64,000 nucleotides of DNA from Cruorifilaria tuberocauda. Lineage: Eukaryota; Nematoda; Chromadorea; Rhabditida; Onchocercidae. The position numbers were made by a program, and so were the translations under genes. Location of the stretch: contig JABVXU010000115.1 in NCBI GenBank assembly GCA_013365365.1, forward strand, positions 62,001 to 126,000, in the 5' to 3' direction. Shown in pieces: positions 51,601-64,000 of this stretch; within the stretch, counting starts at the first letter, position 1; every line of letters begins with the position of its first letter. The notes beneath the pieces are model-generated. The model was not told the origin of the DNA, ran no database searches, and saw nothing but the letters and a program-made list of their open reading frames with translations.

Positions 51601-53152
51601 GAATGTTAAAGGATTAATAACGTTATGCGATACAAGAACTGGGCATATAGTATGTGTTTTTTTTAAGTATATCTCTTTAAGTTTTTCTATATATATGGGA
51701 GTACAGATTGGAACGATGACAAAAGTTTCATATATCACTTTACCTTTATGATGGAGAGATACGTATAATACATGATTATTTATTTATGGCTACATTTGGT
51801 TTGATTGAAAAACATTCCAACTATATTCGGATTTTTAGCAACGGCAAATAAATTTTGTCCCATCATCTCCAGTCCCTTTCACGTCAATTTCAAATTAGAC
51901 GTGAGCATTCCTTCAATAGTTCATCTTCACACCTTTCGTGACGCTCATCTTCTTTTTTTGAAATCTTATTTGTGTGATAAGTGACAATTGATCTATTAAC
52001 ATTAACACTATACCTTTTTCTCTTCTCTTCAACTTTCTCCGTCTCTCCCTCTCTTATTATGCTTTTTCTTTTTTTTACATTGTTGTATTAATAAGATAGT
52101 GATTTACTCTCTGAAAGTGAACTGTTTTGTCACGACTTTTTCTTCTTACCTGTCTAGACTTTTTTTTCATCGTTTGCATTTTCTCCACTCTTTTTTCTTT
52201 CTCTATTTTAGGAACATCAAATTTTTAAAATATTCTCTGCTCTTGATCAAATTTTCTTTTTTGAATTTTTTTTTGGTTGTCTTTTTTCTGAAATTTTTAA
52301 TTTGGCTCTTCTTCGTTAATCTCCTCAAAATATTGTACTGAAAGTTTTGATAAATAAAAAGAATCAGAATGATAACAAATACAGTAAGATAAAAGTGTTA
52401 CCAATTATTTACTCCTAATGATTGATCATAAAGATTTCCAAATTATCTAGAAAAGTTAAGTAGAAAAAATTTTTGAAACTTTATAATTTGGATTGAACTT
52501 TATTTATAACTCGTCATTGAGGGAACTGTGAAGCTTTTTTTCACTTAAATTTTCCACGTTATTATTACATTTGCTTCGTTTAACCGTTTAGAAGAAATAA
52601 AAATTTAACAACATTTACATTTGAGTTTTAAATAAGGATTTTCTAGAAATTTCATTTCAGATTTGTCAATATGATATCCTGGAATGTATTTTCGCAACGC
52701 CGATACTATTTCCAGATTCGAACATATCGATTATCGTAACTCAAGCCTCTTCATTGTTCTTGTTACAGACAGATCCTCTTCAGTTGTTGTGGTACATACG
52801 AATTGATGGAATAGGGTCATTTCCACGATCACCGGAAATTCTGAATGATGAAGGATATCTTTTTATTCAGGATTCATCTGGTACTTTGTTAGCTATCAAA
52901 GGATTGAGAGATATGGTGAAGAAAAATATAATGAATGAAGAAATTTCCATGATAAAAATTATCAAAGTCCTAAAAGTTCCCGGTGAAACTTTTGGTGGAG
53001 TGCGAATTTTGAAAATGGACAAAGGAAACAGTAGTAAGAGCAATGATAGCAATAGCAGTAGTAATAGTAGTAGTAAAACGACAGTTGTCTCTTATCGTGC
53101 TTTGATTGGAAGTCGTGATGATCGTATACGGTGCTTTTATTTTTCACTTTGA
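45683..53152 (+). CDS. aasdh: AASDH / ACSF4-like enzyme: adenylation domain, carrier domain, PQQ-type repeats
   Basis: Thirteen in-phase exons: 45683-45879, 46152-46457, 46781-46970, 47322-47536, 47607-47802, 47979-48201, 48382-48474, 48884-49190, 49535-49665, 49949-50112, 50599-50715, 51512-51649 and 52661-53152, about 922 residues (human about 1098). Adenylation motifs: TTSGTLGEKKE (A3), NVYGVTEVS (A5), LPTGD (A7) and NGKIDRRKL (A10 with its Lys). A carrier domain follows with Ser in YLGLNSVSAAEL, the phosphopantetheine site. Then come beta-propeller repeats such as GCYDCYLYFLDEKSGQLIWK and DTGSVLWKVQL. The human protein is a beta-alanine-activating enzyme; physiological acceptor uncertain. 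A Ser/Asn run near the C-terminus is coded by AGT/AAT-type triplets. The intron after 46970 appears to have a GC donor. A TGATACAG acceptor at 45675 sits just before the ATG. Its closeness to adat3 (537 bases) fits an operon. Confidence 0.88.
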
Positions 53153-54527
53153 TCGAAGAAGGAAGGAAAAAAGCAAGAAAAAGTTGAAGAATAGAAAACA
53201 AAAAAAAAAATACAGGGAATGAGAGAGAGAATGGCGTTTCATTTTTAAAATTCGGACAAACTAATGAAGAAAAACGAAAGAAAGAGGAAAGGAAAGGAAT
53301 GAATGGATAGACGAAATGAAGGAATGAACAAGCTTGAGATCATCATTGAAGAGAGAAGCTCACGACATGCAAATGACGCAAACATTCAATAAATCAACCC
53401 GAATCAACGGAATCAAAATCAACAAATATTTGTTTACTTTTTGAATATGAAGCGAAATAAATTTAAACTGTACATTCTTTACCACTTCTTATACCACAAC
53501 TGTGAAATGTTTTGAAACAAATAAATATTGGTGCTGAACTAGAAGGAAGATGAAAGAAAATAAGACGTTTAGGAGTATTTGAAATTACTAATGGTCACGA
53601 TTTAAATGCTAAAAGCAGCGCATTTTACTGTTAATTTTGTTAAAATTCCTCTTCTTTCTTGCATTCTCTTTCTCTTTCTCTTTCCATCTCTTTCTTGAAT
53701 TTTCTGCTCCGTAGAACCTCGAAAACTACTGGTATCGGTAATATTTAAGAGGTAATGATGTGGTATCCGAACTGTTCACCACAAGATAAACAAAATACAA
53801 GAGAGAAATATAAGAGTAGTGTTTCTAATACTGCTGCCGGGGTATGAAATCCGGTATCGGTCATTGTATCTTCTGTAGCAGAAGGGGAGTGGTCCTCGGC
53901 AGCTCTGGTCACTCCTATTCTTCCGAGGGCGGGCATCATCTTTCTCCCTCCGCAACTTCTCTGTATTTTCCCACAAGACGAGAACCACCGATGCTTTGTA
54001 TCTTCCAGAGGTTTCCTATCATCCGTTCTCCGGAATTTCAATGATCAATGCTATTGGTGATAACACTGGAAGTCATTAGCGATCAACTTATCTCTTTCCT
54101 GATACTAAGTCATTGAGTGGTATTTCTAACAATATTCATATTGTCCTATTTTCAATACTCAGAGACAGTCGTGTATCATCAGAAAATTCCTGTCAACTTC
54201 TTGGTATCACATAAGAGAGAAATCACAACTTGACCAAAAGTACTCGCAGTGTTTAAGCACTCAAGCTTTCTTTGTAGCCATCAAAGTTATTGTACTATAT
54301 TATATTTCTGCAAGCTTTCTCAATGATTTGAAATTGGTGCGTAATTCAAAACTGTATCACTCATTTGGTAAATTGAAATTTACTGGTTTACATTTCGGTA
54401 ATGTTGAAATTGAGTTATATCTTTCATTGTGATTTAGCTAGGAACAGGAATTGAAGTGCGTTGTCGATATATACTGTATCAAATTGTACGAGATTTCTAT
54501 CCGGTTACCTTCCCGAGGAAAAGTGAA
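53153..54527. other. Intergenic region between aasdh and the ETS gene, with a GC-richer patch
   Basis: The first part is the aasdh 3' UTR (AATAAA at 53388-53393). Around 53840-54045 the base composition becomes clearly less AT-rich, and both strands carry medium open frames without recognisable protein content. This patch may belong to the promoter or a 5' UTR exon of the ETS gene. A TTTAG acceptor ending at 54437 allows the first ETS exon to begin at 54438, with 30 extra codons before Met 54528. Confidence 0.4.
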
Positions 54528-56915
54528 ATGGAGATTGAGAAACCTGTATTACAGCAATCATCTACAGATCCTTTAAAATGCTATCGTGATCTAAGCTTCA
54601 ATTCTTCACTTCCTCCTCTTCACCACCATCCGGATACTAGTAAAGTAGAAACAATAAACGGAGTTGATAATATGATAGATAATGATAATAGTGATAATGT
54701 TGGAAGTGATTATGGCATTGATATTAATGAGAGAAGGAAAAGGAGTTATCAATTGTTGAAAAAAGCAAAAACAGAGTCGAATGATGATAATGATGAAAGA
54801 CCCTCAAGTGCTATCATTAAGCATTTTTCTGATTTTGCTGATGAAGAAAAAGAGCAGAGAGCAGCAACAACAGCTGTGCCGGATTTTGATTATCCGGAAT
54901 TTCCATCACCTAACGATCCGTTTTCAATAACACAAGCTGAAATTTCGAGACGAAGTCATGCTTTTGTTGCTTCATCGGATAGTGATGTTAATTCAAATTC
55001 AACAAACAGTATTCAAGAAGAAATTCCGAGAGTGAAGAGGGAGGATTCGGAAATTTTTCCGGGAAAAGCAAAGCACTTCGTATCTTCACTCTACTCTTCC
55101 TCTCTTCTTCGACAACAACATCGACGATCAGCGATAAATACAACTACACCATCTTTGCTTTTGCAAAGTTCAAAAATTCTTGACCCAGCAATTCCTTTCG
55201 ATGATGATAATCTGAGAATACATAATAGTAATTATGATAACGGTGCTAATAATTTGGATAATCCGGATAGAACACTGGGAGAGAAAAGACCGCGAATTGA
55301 ACGGCCACGAGCACGATATCCAAATTCGGTACGACGTACATCTGCACCCGCATGTTTGTGGTCCACTTCTTCATTATTTCCTGATCAGGTAATAATTGTT
55401 TGTTTATCTCACTTACTCCTTACTTCGTCTATGTTTTTACGTTATTATTTAAATTGTGATTACTTTTTAGTTTTTAATAACGTCAAAGGTTAAAATTATG
55501 AATTTTGTTTTGGAATTTTTCTTGATTTTCGTGATTTCACTTATATCGATTTCATTTTTAATCGTTATTAGATCTTAAACAAATAGAAATATGGAATAGA
55601 AGTGAAACTTCGAAACTTTATTCTTCTCTAAGATTTGCTTACAGTTCAATATAAGTATAATTTAAAAAAACATATGCACGCTTGATATGCTTATGTTTAA
55701 GTATATTCAGTACAAGTACAACTTTAAGAAAATATGTCCATGTGACATACTTAAACCGAAGTATATGCCCTGATTAAATTCTGTTCTAAAATTATTGAAG
55801 AATTTAGTTAAAGCATATTTTTCTGCCCACTTTTGTTTTCATTTTTTGGGTAGGAATTTATTAAAAACGGAAAAATCCTGAACAAGTGAACATATGAAAC
55901 TGAAGGTATGATAATATAAAGCATCAGCATCAGATCAATATAAAGCATTTTTTCAGAATAATTTAACTTCATCGAAATTTCCATAAATTTATTAATTTGG
56001 TTAAATACTAATAAAATAAGACTACAAAACATACGAATATAAATCTAACTTAAGTTCATGTATGATAGATACATGTAAACTTTTATATTTTAGCAATTTT
56101 TTTATAAAATTAATATGAAAATTTCCCAATAAATTTTCGAATAAAATCTAAAATTTCAAAATTATTTCTCATATTTGCAGCAACTAAAGTCAGCATCGTT
56201 ATCACTACACGATAATTTGGTTTTGCTTCATAAATTATTAGCTAAGCAACGAATTATGCAAGAAAACGTTGGAGCATTCAATTTCGATCATTCCACTGGC
56301 ACTTCCAATGTTAATGATAATATTGCTGCAACATCACAATCAGAGGAAACTTTACCTGCGACAATACCGCCACCACAATTTCCAACCGCTCAAACATTAA
56401 CATCACCATCAATTTTAGCTACATGGCAATGGCTCAGAGGTTGCATTTCCGATTCGTTCACTTTCAAATAGAAATCTAATCACATTTTCGATATGTGCAA
56501 AGAGTTAAATTGTACGTGAACATTTCTTTTGTTACGTTTTTCTCTTTTTCACTTTTTTTTTCAAAGTCTTTTCTTTTTATAGTATCACTTTCATACTAAA
56601 TTGTTTTGAACTTTTAATTTATTATAAAACTTTCTGAATTTCGCGGTAAAAATATATAATATACGTTAGATAAACTATTCAAAAATTCAAAATGAATAAT
56701 CATTTTCCTCAAATATCTTCAATTCCTCTCTTCCGGTTTGAAGAACGATTTGTGGAAAAGAGGAATGGAATGGGATGATGGCGTGGGATATATTGTAAAA
56801 ATACAGGTTTTCCTTTGGTGAATCTCCAAAAAAAAAAAAAAAAAGGGAATTTTCAAAATTTAAGTAAGGCTGTTTTTAATAATTTTCGCATTAAAATATA
56901 TACGCATGTATATGC

Positions 56916-56977
<62 letters not shown>

Positions 56978-59900
56978 TATATGCATTTCGAAAAAATTCA
57001 TCAATCTTTCTTGAACAGATAACATTCCTTCTCTTTCCGAACAGGAAGAGGAAAATAGAAATGAATAGTAATAAAATTAATAATACGAATTAAAAATCTT
57101 TATAATGTTTTAAACGGGTTTGCTTTTTTTTTCTCTCTCAAAATTCCACAAGGAAAATTGAGTTAATGAGCAGTTTTGAATTACCCATATCTCGTCGAAT
57201 TATCATTGATTAAGTATAATTTGCAACACTATGAATTCTAGATGATAATGAAAGTGGAAGGATATAGCTTAGGCATAGTATTGTTAGGTAATTTTTTTTA
57301 AAATAAACTTATAAAAAAGTATAAGATATCTATTTGAGTATGATAATATATGTTTTCATGGAAAATATGATATGACATGATAATATATATGTTATAATAC
57401 TTAATTATATGATATGATAATATATGTGTGTTTTAAATTTTTTCATGGAAAATCTTTAAAAGTTTTTTTTTTTTTTCTGGATAAAATATAATAGAAATTT
57501 AATGGAAAATTATCATTAAATTAGAAGAAATTCTTTTCTTTTTTTTCGACGAATAATTAGAGGAATTCAAGAATTGTAAGATTTCCGCTTCAGCGAAAGT
57601 CACTTTATCCTTCGCCTTCCTCATACCTCCTCATTCATTCTTGCTCTAATTCTGATCGGAATCCTGAAAAGCTCAATACCTGTTATTGTCGTCATCGTTA
57701 ACGATTTATTTGAGGAAGCTGTGAATTTTATTTTTGTTGAAGAAAAAAAAAAAGGGAAAGTAGAGAGAGAGAGAGATAGAGAGAGAGATTGGTGAAGGAA
57801 ATGGAGGAAAATGCGGTTTTTCGGGTAAAAATTGTATTGTTGGTTGTTTATCGATGCAATTCCAGAAATGACATTTCTTTTCCTCATTTTTTTTCCTCTC
57901 TCTCTCTCTCTCTCTCTATATTTCTCTTTTAAATCAAAATCCTCTTCTTCTGGCTTCTAAATTATCATCTATGTCTATTCTATCCAAACAACTTAAACAC
58001 CTATAATTTATACGAACAGGAAAAAAATTTTTGTAAGATGATCGAAACGGAAAATAATAGTAAAAAAAGCAACATGCATCTGATAATTCTTAACTATCTT
58101 ATTTAATAATGATAATGATAGGTGAGACAATCATGTAAATGATGATAATTTTTAATTTGATCCTTTCCATTATTAAACACCATTAAATTATTCTCTCATT
58201 TATGTAGCGAATGAGATAAAAGAGGACAAAATAGGGAAAAGATTACAAATGAATTTAAAATGTTAAAATATTATATTTGAAAAAGAAATATGTCGCAAGG
58301 AAGCGGAAATGGTATGCTAATATTTCATTGATCATTTCATTTATTCCTTAATGATATCCTTGGCTCTAATCAACAAAAGATTTGCATTCATATCTCACCT
58401 GCGAATTACTACTATTATTACTTTCATTCAAATTGAAAGATAAAAAACTTATTTAGAAAGGATAAAGGATACTTGCACAATTTACTTTAAAAAAACTTTT
58501 AACAAAGTCAAAATATTGCGATAATTATAATATCTATTTCTAAATTATCAACTTATATTTAACTTTCAAAGTTGAAAATTTCAAATATTTTATCTTTTCA
58601 GTATTATTTTCTACTTTTGCAATTACTGTTTCAGGATTTACTGATAATTCGTTTAAACAATTTCTTTTATCATATCCGTACGATTTTCATCCGCGTATTT
58701 GATATATAGCGTTGCTTTTTAAATATCCATCATGTAATGTAATTAGGTCAACCTGTGAAATTTCAATTTGCAAGGATTCAATTCCAAAGTTTTGGAACAT
58801 AAATTTCAATCATATTGATGGTAATAATTATGGGGAAAATAGGGAACGATGGATCAGTAATGTTGATTGCTACCATCTTATCCGATCCGTATAACGGTAA
58901 CAGGCAGGTACAAAGCCTATCCAATGTTTTAACATTGACCGATTGACCTTGTTTTCATTATCTCCAGCAAGGAATACCATTACAATTTTAATGCGTTGTT
59001 CCTTTTTCCCCGTAATTCTATGACTTACTTCTCCAGACGTGACCATTACAAATTGTTGCTCACATTGAACTTTTTCGGGACAAACGTTTGATATTCGGAT
59101 TAGGATGATATTAATTAATATGATGATATAATAAAGTGGATTGATTGTAAGAATGATGATGAGACCATGAATGATATGATATAGGGGAAGCAAAATATTT
59201 TCATAGCAATTTTTCATTTTCATCTATCAAATTAAAATTTAACTAGTTATCCTTAGAGTAAAAAAAACGAGGAATAATCAGATTTATCAAATATATCTTA
59301 TCAAAATTCTTATCTAAAACAATAAGGCATAAGATAAACTATGTTGAAATATTTTTCGTTCATTGATTTTACTTGTTTAACTTTAAGCAAACTTTTATCT
59401 AGCAAAAAACAATGGATAGATTAATTTTATGTTAATTTTATTCTTTCGCTAATAATGTAAAGATAATATTAATTTAATGATTTATTGCAAAAATTAAAAA
59501 TTAGAAATTGATTTATTCTCTTTGAAATAGCAATTTGAAAAGTGAAATAATCAATCTTCTTTAATTTTATTTAGAATATTTGAAACTTACAATTGTTAAT
59601 TTTAACCTTGCCCGGAAAAATAGCGTATAATTGCTTAGGTATTCGTGTACTCGAATTTTATCTTTATTAATCTCTAGCTTTTTTATCATTTTCATCTGAA
59701 TATTTCCTTTTCTAGTTCAAAAGAATTAATCAATTTAACTAATAAAAATTAACTATTGAAATTTAAAAATATAAATATAAAATGTAAGGTCTTTTTTAGT
59801 TCTTTAATTTTTTCATTTTTTTTTAAAATTTAAACCTAATTCTAATAATTTATTTCTTCATTTCAATCTTTTCATTGATTATATGTTAACTATCTTTTAT

Positions 59901-62900
59901 AATGTAGGCCAAATTTAAAAAATAAAAAAAAAAAACATGAGAATAATTTTTCATGATATTTAAGAGAGCTTTGATGATATTGTTTGATTTGAGGAAAGAA
60001 AAAGAAAAATCATCATACCATTCAGTTAATGAAGCGTACAAAACAATGACGTTTTAAATATTTCCCTTCCTACCTATTCCTCTATAAATCCCAATCTTGT
60101 TCTACCTCGTTTATCCTGAATTGGATAATGATCAAATGATGATAGTTAACAAATTTCTCTTATTGACAATTTCCTATATTCTTTCTAACCTGATCTTTTA
60201 TTTTTCACATTTTATTTAATTTCCTCAATATCTCATATCTCGGAAAATTGCATACATGCATGAAAATTTTCTGCATGTATGCATTTTCCGGTATATAATA
60301 TCAATACTGTTAATCAGTGATTATCATTTTTACGCTACGGTTCTTCTCCATCATCCATCCTCCTCATTTTATCCGTAATTCCGTAACTCATTCATTTTAT
60401 CCGTAATTCCGTAACTCATTCATTTTATCCGTAATTCCGTAACTCATTCATTTTATCCGTAATTCATTATTCATTCCATCCATTCTCCTCGTCCGTCAAC
60501 ATCACTTTTTTGTATGATTTCTACGTCTTCCAGGTTTTCCGTCAAAGTTTTACTACAACTTTATGCTGTACACGGAGAAAGAGGGAAAAAAAAGAAGAGA
60601 AGAAACAAACAAACAAATTTGATATAAATTATTAAATTTAAAATTCTAGAATATTTCATATTATATTTGAATGAGAATTGATAATATTCGTATATATCAA
60701 TGTTAGATAAGATAGTGGAAGAATTGAAATTCAATACTTTTAAATTTATTTAAGTTAAAAAATAATCAAGTTAATCTAACCTAATAAAACAGGTGCAATA
60801 CATTTGAGCAAATCTTCATAATCAGATTTCATTTTATCATTGCAGTTATCGTTAATATTCGCAGTTTTCATTATTTCATTTAGTTTCAAAAAATTTTCAG
60901 AAGTATTTTTATTTTAAAAAATTCTAAGCATTACATTCAAAATAAGGGAGAAGCGAAGACTGTTGTTGATATCACTCAATTAAAAACATGCTTTAGGTGC
61001 AATTTTAAAATTTTAAAAAATCTTGCATCCAATAGAAATGTTAACAAAGAATCGATTTTATCAATTAGCTGAATATCATGAAATGAACGAAATTAATTCA
61101 GTGAAGTTTTCCGCATTTTCACAATCTCTTTTAAACTATTAATTTAAACTATTAACCTTTTATCACATTCAAGTTTCTTTTATCACTAGGGAAAATGTTT
61201 TCTAAAAAAAGGAAAGTAAATAGAGTGAGAGTGAGGAAGATTTATTCCTAATTTATGCATATGGAAATTCTTTTTAAACATGCTGTTCCACTTTCACATA
61301 CGATGATGGCGGAAATTATAGTTTAATTCTGATCAGATCTATTTTTTTTAAATTACCATCGTTGAAATTATTATTTCATATTACTAACATAAGGGGAAGT
61401 TTTTTTTTCGAAAGAAAGACAAGTTTGATAAGATTGCTTTCAATATCAAATTACAGATTTTTTTTTTTGACATATATGAATTAGAAATTTAAGTTATATG
61501 AAAATTTCTTTGTGAATCGAGTAAAATAGAGAAAGAAGAGAAAGATTAAAGCTTAAATGTGCTTACAATATTTGCTTTTGAAATTGAAAAGATAGATTAA
61601 ACTTCTAAACATAATACCAATGATGAAATATGCAAATAAACAAAATAGTATTAATGCTGTAAAATGATGATAATTTTATGTGATAATATGTTTTATTCCC
61701 AAGTTTTTACATTTTCTAATTACAATATACAACTTTGTTTAATTAGTTTGAGGTTAAATGGAATGCTACGTGTAAAAGGTAGCAGTGATACGGAAAGGTC
61801 ACGTGAAGAAACTCTAATAGCAGTTATAAAATATATTCTCCTAGCACACTGTTTCGTTTACCTTTCGTGATTTTACACTCTCTCTCAATACAGTTGACAG
61901 TAAACCAATTTATACGTAGATGAGAAAGGAAATAATTGAGTGCTTGGGAATAGCCTGAATTCAAATTAGCATTAAATGTTTTATTCCCTTTCATCGTTAA
62001 CTTTATTATTTTTAACTTTACAAAATTTGATAAATAAGCAAAATCTTGTAAAATAGATTGAAGAAATGAAAAAATAAATTTCTGTTTTAATGAAACACTT
62101 CAAAATATTCAAATTGAATTATCAAATGAGAAAGCATTTATTCAACATTTTCACTTAATTATAAAATTTTGAAATTTCACAAATGTTTACTTACAGATGC
62201 TCGAATTTTATCACCATGGCTATCAACAGCACTTTTTTACTATCCAACAGCAGCTATAACGGCTGCAAATTGGTCTCATACTGATTTCACTTCAAATGAT
62301 TTTACTGATTGTATGAAAAGTGGTTCAAATTTGAATGCTGCAACAGTAACAGCTCGATCATCAGCAAATGTTTATCATTCCTCATTACGAGATGCATTGT
62401 GCACTAATTTGCATGGAACAACTGCGCCACATTCTGGTATCATGCGCTTCTTTTCTTCTTCTGCTCTACAAATGATAAGTGTGATTGATAAGTGAATTCT
62501 TTTTTTTTTACTTTGCTCGAAATTTCTTTCATTCATCCTATTTCATCTCGTACTTTTTACACTTTACGTTTTATTTTCTACTTTTTATAGTACTATCATT
62601 GATATGCTTATTTTTTTATAGAAAAATAACTCTCTACAGAATAGAAATAAGTTAACTTTCTACGAAATAAACTGCTTAAAAGAGTTTTTTTGCTCGCTTT
62701 TTCAAAAATTTTCAAATTTCGAAAAAAATTTATTTTCATTTTGAGGCACACCTTCAGCAATATCAATTCCAAGTTCACTTTTCTGTTCACCGTATCCGTC
62801 ACAAACAGCACGAATGTTTATGAATCGTCGATATAGTGAACCTACATCATTAACGCCTCACCATTCCGGCACCGGAAGGCGCAAAAGTCGCGATGGTAGC

Positions 62901-64000
62901 TCTCACACTTTTGATCATTATGTGTTCTTTAATCTCAAAAAAATTTCCTTCACTCTTTGAGATACCGAAATTGAATTACTTTCACTTATCAATAGGACGC
63001 AATATGATAAGTGTAATAAAAATGATAAATCAGACATATATAAGTTTTTTTCCCCGAAAATGATCATTTTCAGGACAAGTGAATTATTTGTGGGAATTTT
63101 TGTTGCGTTTGTTGCAAAACAAAGAATATTCGCCGAAATATATCAAATGGTTGGATTATAGTAAAGGAATTTTTAAATTAGTCGATTCAAAGGCTGTTTC
63201 ACGTCTTTGGGGCTTGCATAAGAATAAGCCAGGAATGAATTATGAAACAATGGGTCGAGCTCTCAGGTATTTATGGATATCGATTATCCACTGTATATCA
63301 CTAATAACGGTAGGGTATAGTGGTAATGAGCAAGATTTTGATTTTAGAAATTCAGGAATCTCAATGAGCAATATTGATAACTTTAATTTACCTGAAGAGA
63401 GGTATAATATTAATATTAAATCTTATTTTTCAAATCTTATCGTTATATCTTTACTATAATTTTATCCAGTCTTAAATTGATTTAATAAAGTGTTTATCAA
63501 CTGATGTCTATTATTTTTGTCGAGATTTATGATAAATATAATTGGTTTTTTTTGAGATATTATTATCAGCGTGGAATATTGCAAAAAGTGGATGGACAAC
63601 GACTTGTTTATCAATTTATGGATATACCAAAAGAAGTATGGTATATTCTTCCTTTCATTTTAATTTATTTCTCTTAGCTTTATTTCGCTTAGCTATACTA
63701 GATACTGGTTATGCATAAATTTTGTTTTTTTAGAAAAAGGAAAATGTAGGAGAGACGGAAAAGACACTTATTTAAAGGCTTTTTAATTTTTTTTTTGCAA
63801 TATTTTAAATTAATTGAATCAAAAAAAGGTGTATTTTAGTCTCAAAAATTACGTTTCACATCGACTATTTATAGATTATTTCTAATCAGTATGCTGAAAG
63901 TATTTTTACTTTAAAGGTATTTGAGGAATTCTATAATGATCAGCAGCGTATCACTGTGGATGGCAACGATAACTGTAGCAGTAGTAGTAGCAAACAGCTG
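54528..64000 (+). CDS. ETS-domain transcription factor, ELF/E74 subfamily (3' end beyond window)
   Basis: Exons 54528-55388, 56181-56439, 62197-62436, 62746-62895, 63074-63266, 63557-63635 and 63917 to the window end, all in phase, at least 622 residues. The N-terminal part is low complexity, rich in Asn, Asp, Ser and charged residues. The ETS domain starts in exon 5: [48 protein letters not shown], then [17 protein letters not shown] with the two DNA-reading Arg residues, and [11 protein letters not shown]. This is closest to ELF1/2/4 and Drosophila E74. The domain should bind GGAA sites. The ETS domain is split by an intron before YYYQRG, whose acceptor is TTTTTGAG. A serine run follows at the window edge. 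The start is uncertain: an in-frame stretch from 54438 might be coding. The 5.8 kb second intron is unusually long here. Confidence 0.9.
56919..56975. repeat. (TG)n microsatellite
   Basis: About 28 uninterrupted TG units, preceded by alternating purine-pyrimidine TATACGCATGTATATGCGTA, so the tract is extended in Z-DNA-prone pattern. Confidence 0.95.
57762..57789. repeat. (GA)n tract
   Basis: GA repeat with one interruption (GATAGA). It is the inverted counterpart of the CT tract at 57896-57918. Confidence 0.9.
57896..57918. repeat. (CT)n tract
   Basis: About 11 CT units, about 107 bases after the GA tract; the transcript could fold the two into a stem. Confidence 0.9.
60241..60290. repeat. 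Near-perfect inverted repeat with palindromic loop
   Basis: Arms CGGAAAATTGCATACATGCA and TGCATGTATGCATTTTCCG pair over about 19 bases with a single 1-base bulge. The central bases TGAAAATTTTC are themselves nearly palindromic. Total length 50 bases. Confidence 0.85.
60364..60465 (+). repeat. 28-bp tandem repeat, about 3.5 copies
   Basis: Units read ATTTTATCCGTAATTCCGTA followed by ACTCATTC and are almost identical. Each holds an internal near-repeat of CCGTAA. It looks like a small minisatellite. Confidence 0.9.

Larger units (their letters stand above)
56440..62196 (+). other. 5.8 kb intron of the ETS gene
   Basis: The longest intron in the window, bounded by G|GTTGCA and TTACTTACAG in matching phase. 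It carries several simple repeats and palindromes listed separately. A minus-strand open frame of 117 codons at 58870-59223 lies in it without recognisable content. The phase match does not exclude additional small exons inside. Confidence 0.65.

Noticed and set aside
53745..54041. Minus-strand open frame of 98 codons
   Set aside because: No similarity recognised and it overlaps an equally open plus-strand frame; better explained by the local GC-richer composition.
56815..57093. Plus-strand frame with a long Cys-Val run
   Set aside because: Created by the TG microsatellite; not a credible protein.
58870..59223. Minus-strand open frame of 117 codons in the ETS intron
   Set aside because: Ile/Leu-rich, with no motif or clear splice context; could be a decayed element but I cannot support it as a gene.
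1..64000. tRNA, rRNA, CRISPR, endosymbiont-derived or transposase sequences
   Set aside because: Looked for on both strands by eye and none was recognised; a covariance-model tRNA scan and a repeat-library search would be decisive.

Overview
This is an AT-rich eukaryotic window. Genes are built from many short exons split by T-rich introns of mostly about 100 to 1000 bases, with nematode-style acceptors (TTTCAG, TTTTAG). Protein content, intron structure and likely spliced-leader acceptors just upstream of several start codons point to a nematode. Intron size and base composition fit a filarial/spirurid worm better than Caenorhabditis, but that is inference. I saw no rRNA, tRNA, CRISPR array, bacterial insert or intact transposon. 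I built all gene models by hand from splice sites, reading-frame phase and remembered family similarity. In each recognised gene the listed exons join in one continuous frame.

Layout: the 3' part of an unrecognised gene (to 972); CCDC134, an ER/secretory protein (2804-4900); ZFAND1, AN1 zinc fingers (6261-8609); ribonuclease H1 (9541-11199); on the minus strand the tiny TFIIH subunit GTF2H5/TTDA (12032-12247), convergent with RNase H1 and divergent from the next gene; a roughly 1000-residue M16 metallopeptidase (about 12995-21947); a RING/B-box/coiled-coil/NHL TRIM-NHL protein of the Brat/NCL-1/NHL-2 type (23293-31482); 5.6 kb of T-rich DNA without a convincing gene; origin recognition complex subunit 4 (37127-40624); a possible 35-codon mini-gene (42870-42977); tRNA adenosine deaminase subunit ADAT3 (43349-45146); AASDH, an adenylation + carrier + PQQ-repeat enzyme (45683-53152); and an ELF/E74-type ETS transcription factor (54528 to beyond the right edge) with a 5.8 kb repeat-bearing intron.

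Functionally these are mostly single-copy housekeeping and regulatory genes: replication (ORC4, RNase H1), repair/transcription (GTF2H5), tRNA editing (ADAT3), proteostasis (ZFAND1, M16), post-transcriptional control (TRIM-NHL) and transcription (ETS). The mini-gene, adat3 and aasdh are close together on one strand, each preceded by a possible trans-splice acceptor, as in a nematode operon.

The most notable observations are: three introns that appear to use GC instead of GT donors; an ORC4 whose Walker A and B motifs look degraded; a likely pseudocatalytic ADAT3 (HAV in place of HAE); a strong hairpin in an orc-4 intron; two candidate first exons for the M16 peptidase; tandem in-frame acceptors in the NHL domain; and the candidate mini-gene upstream of adat3. 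I did not find a clearly novel multi-gene system.
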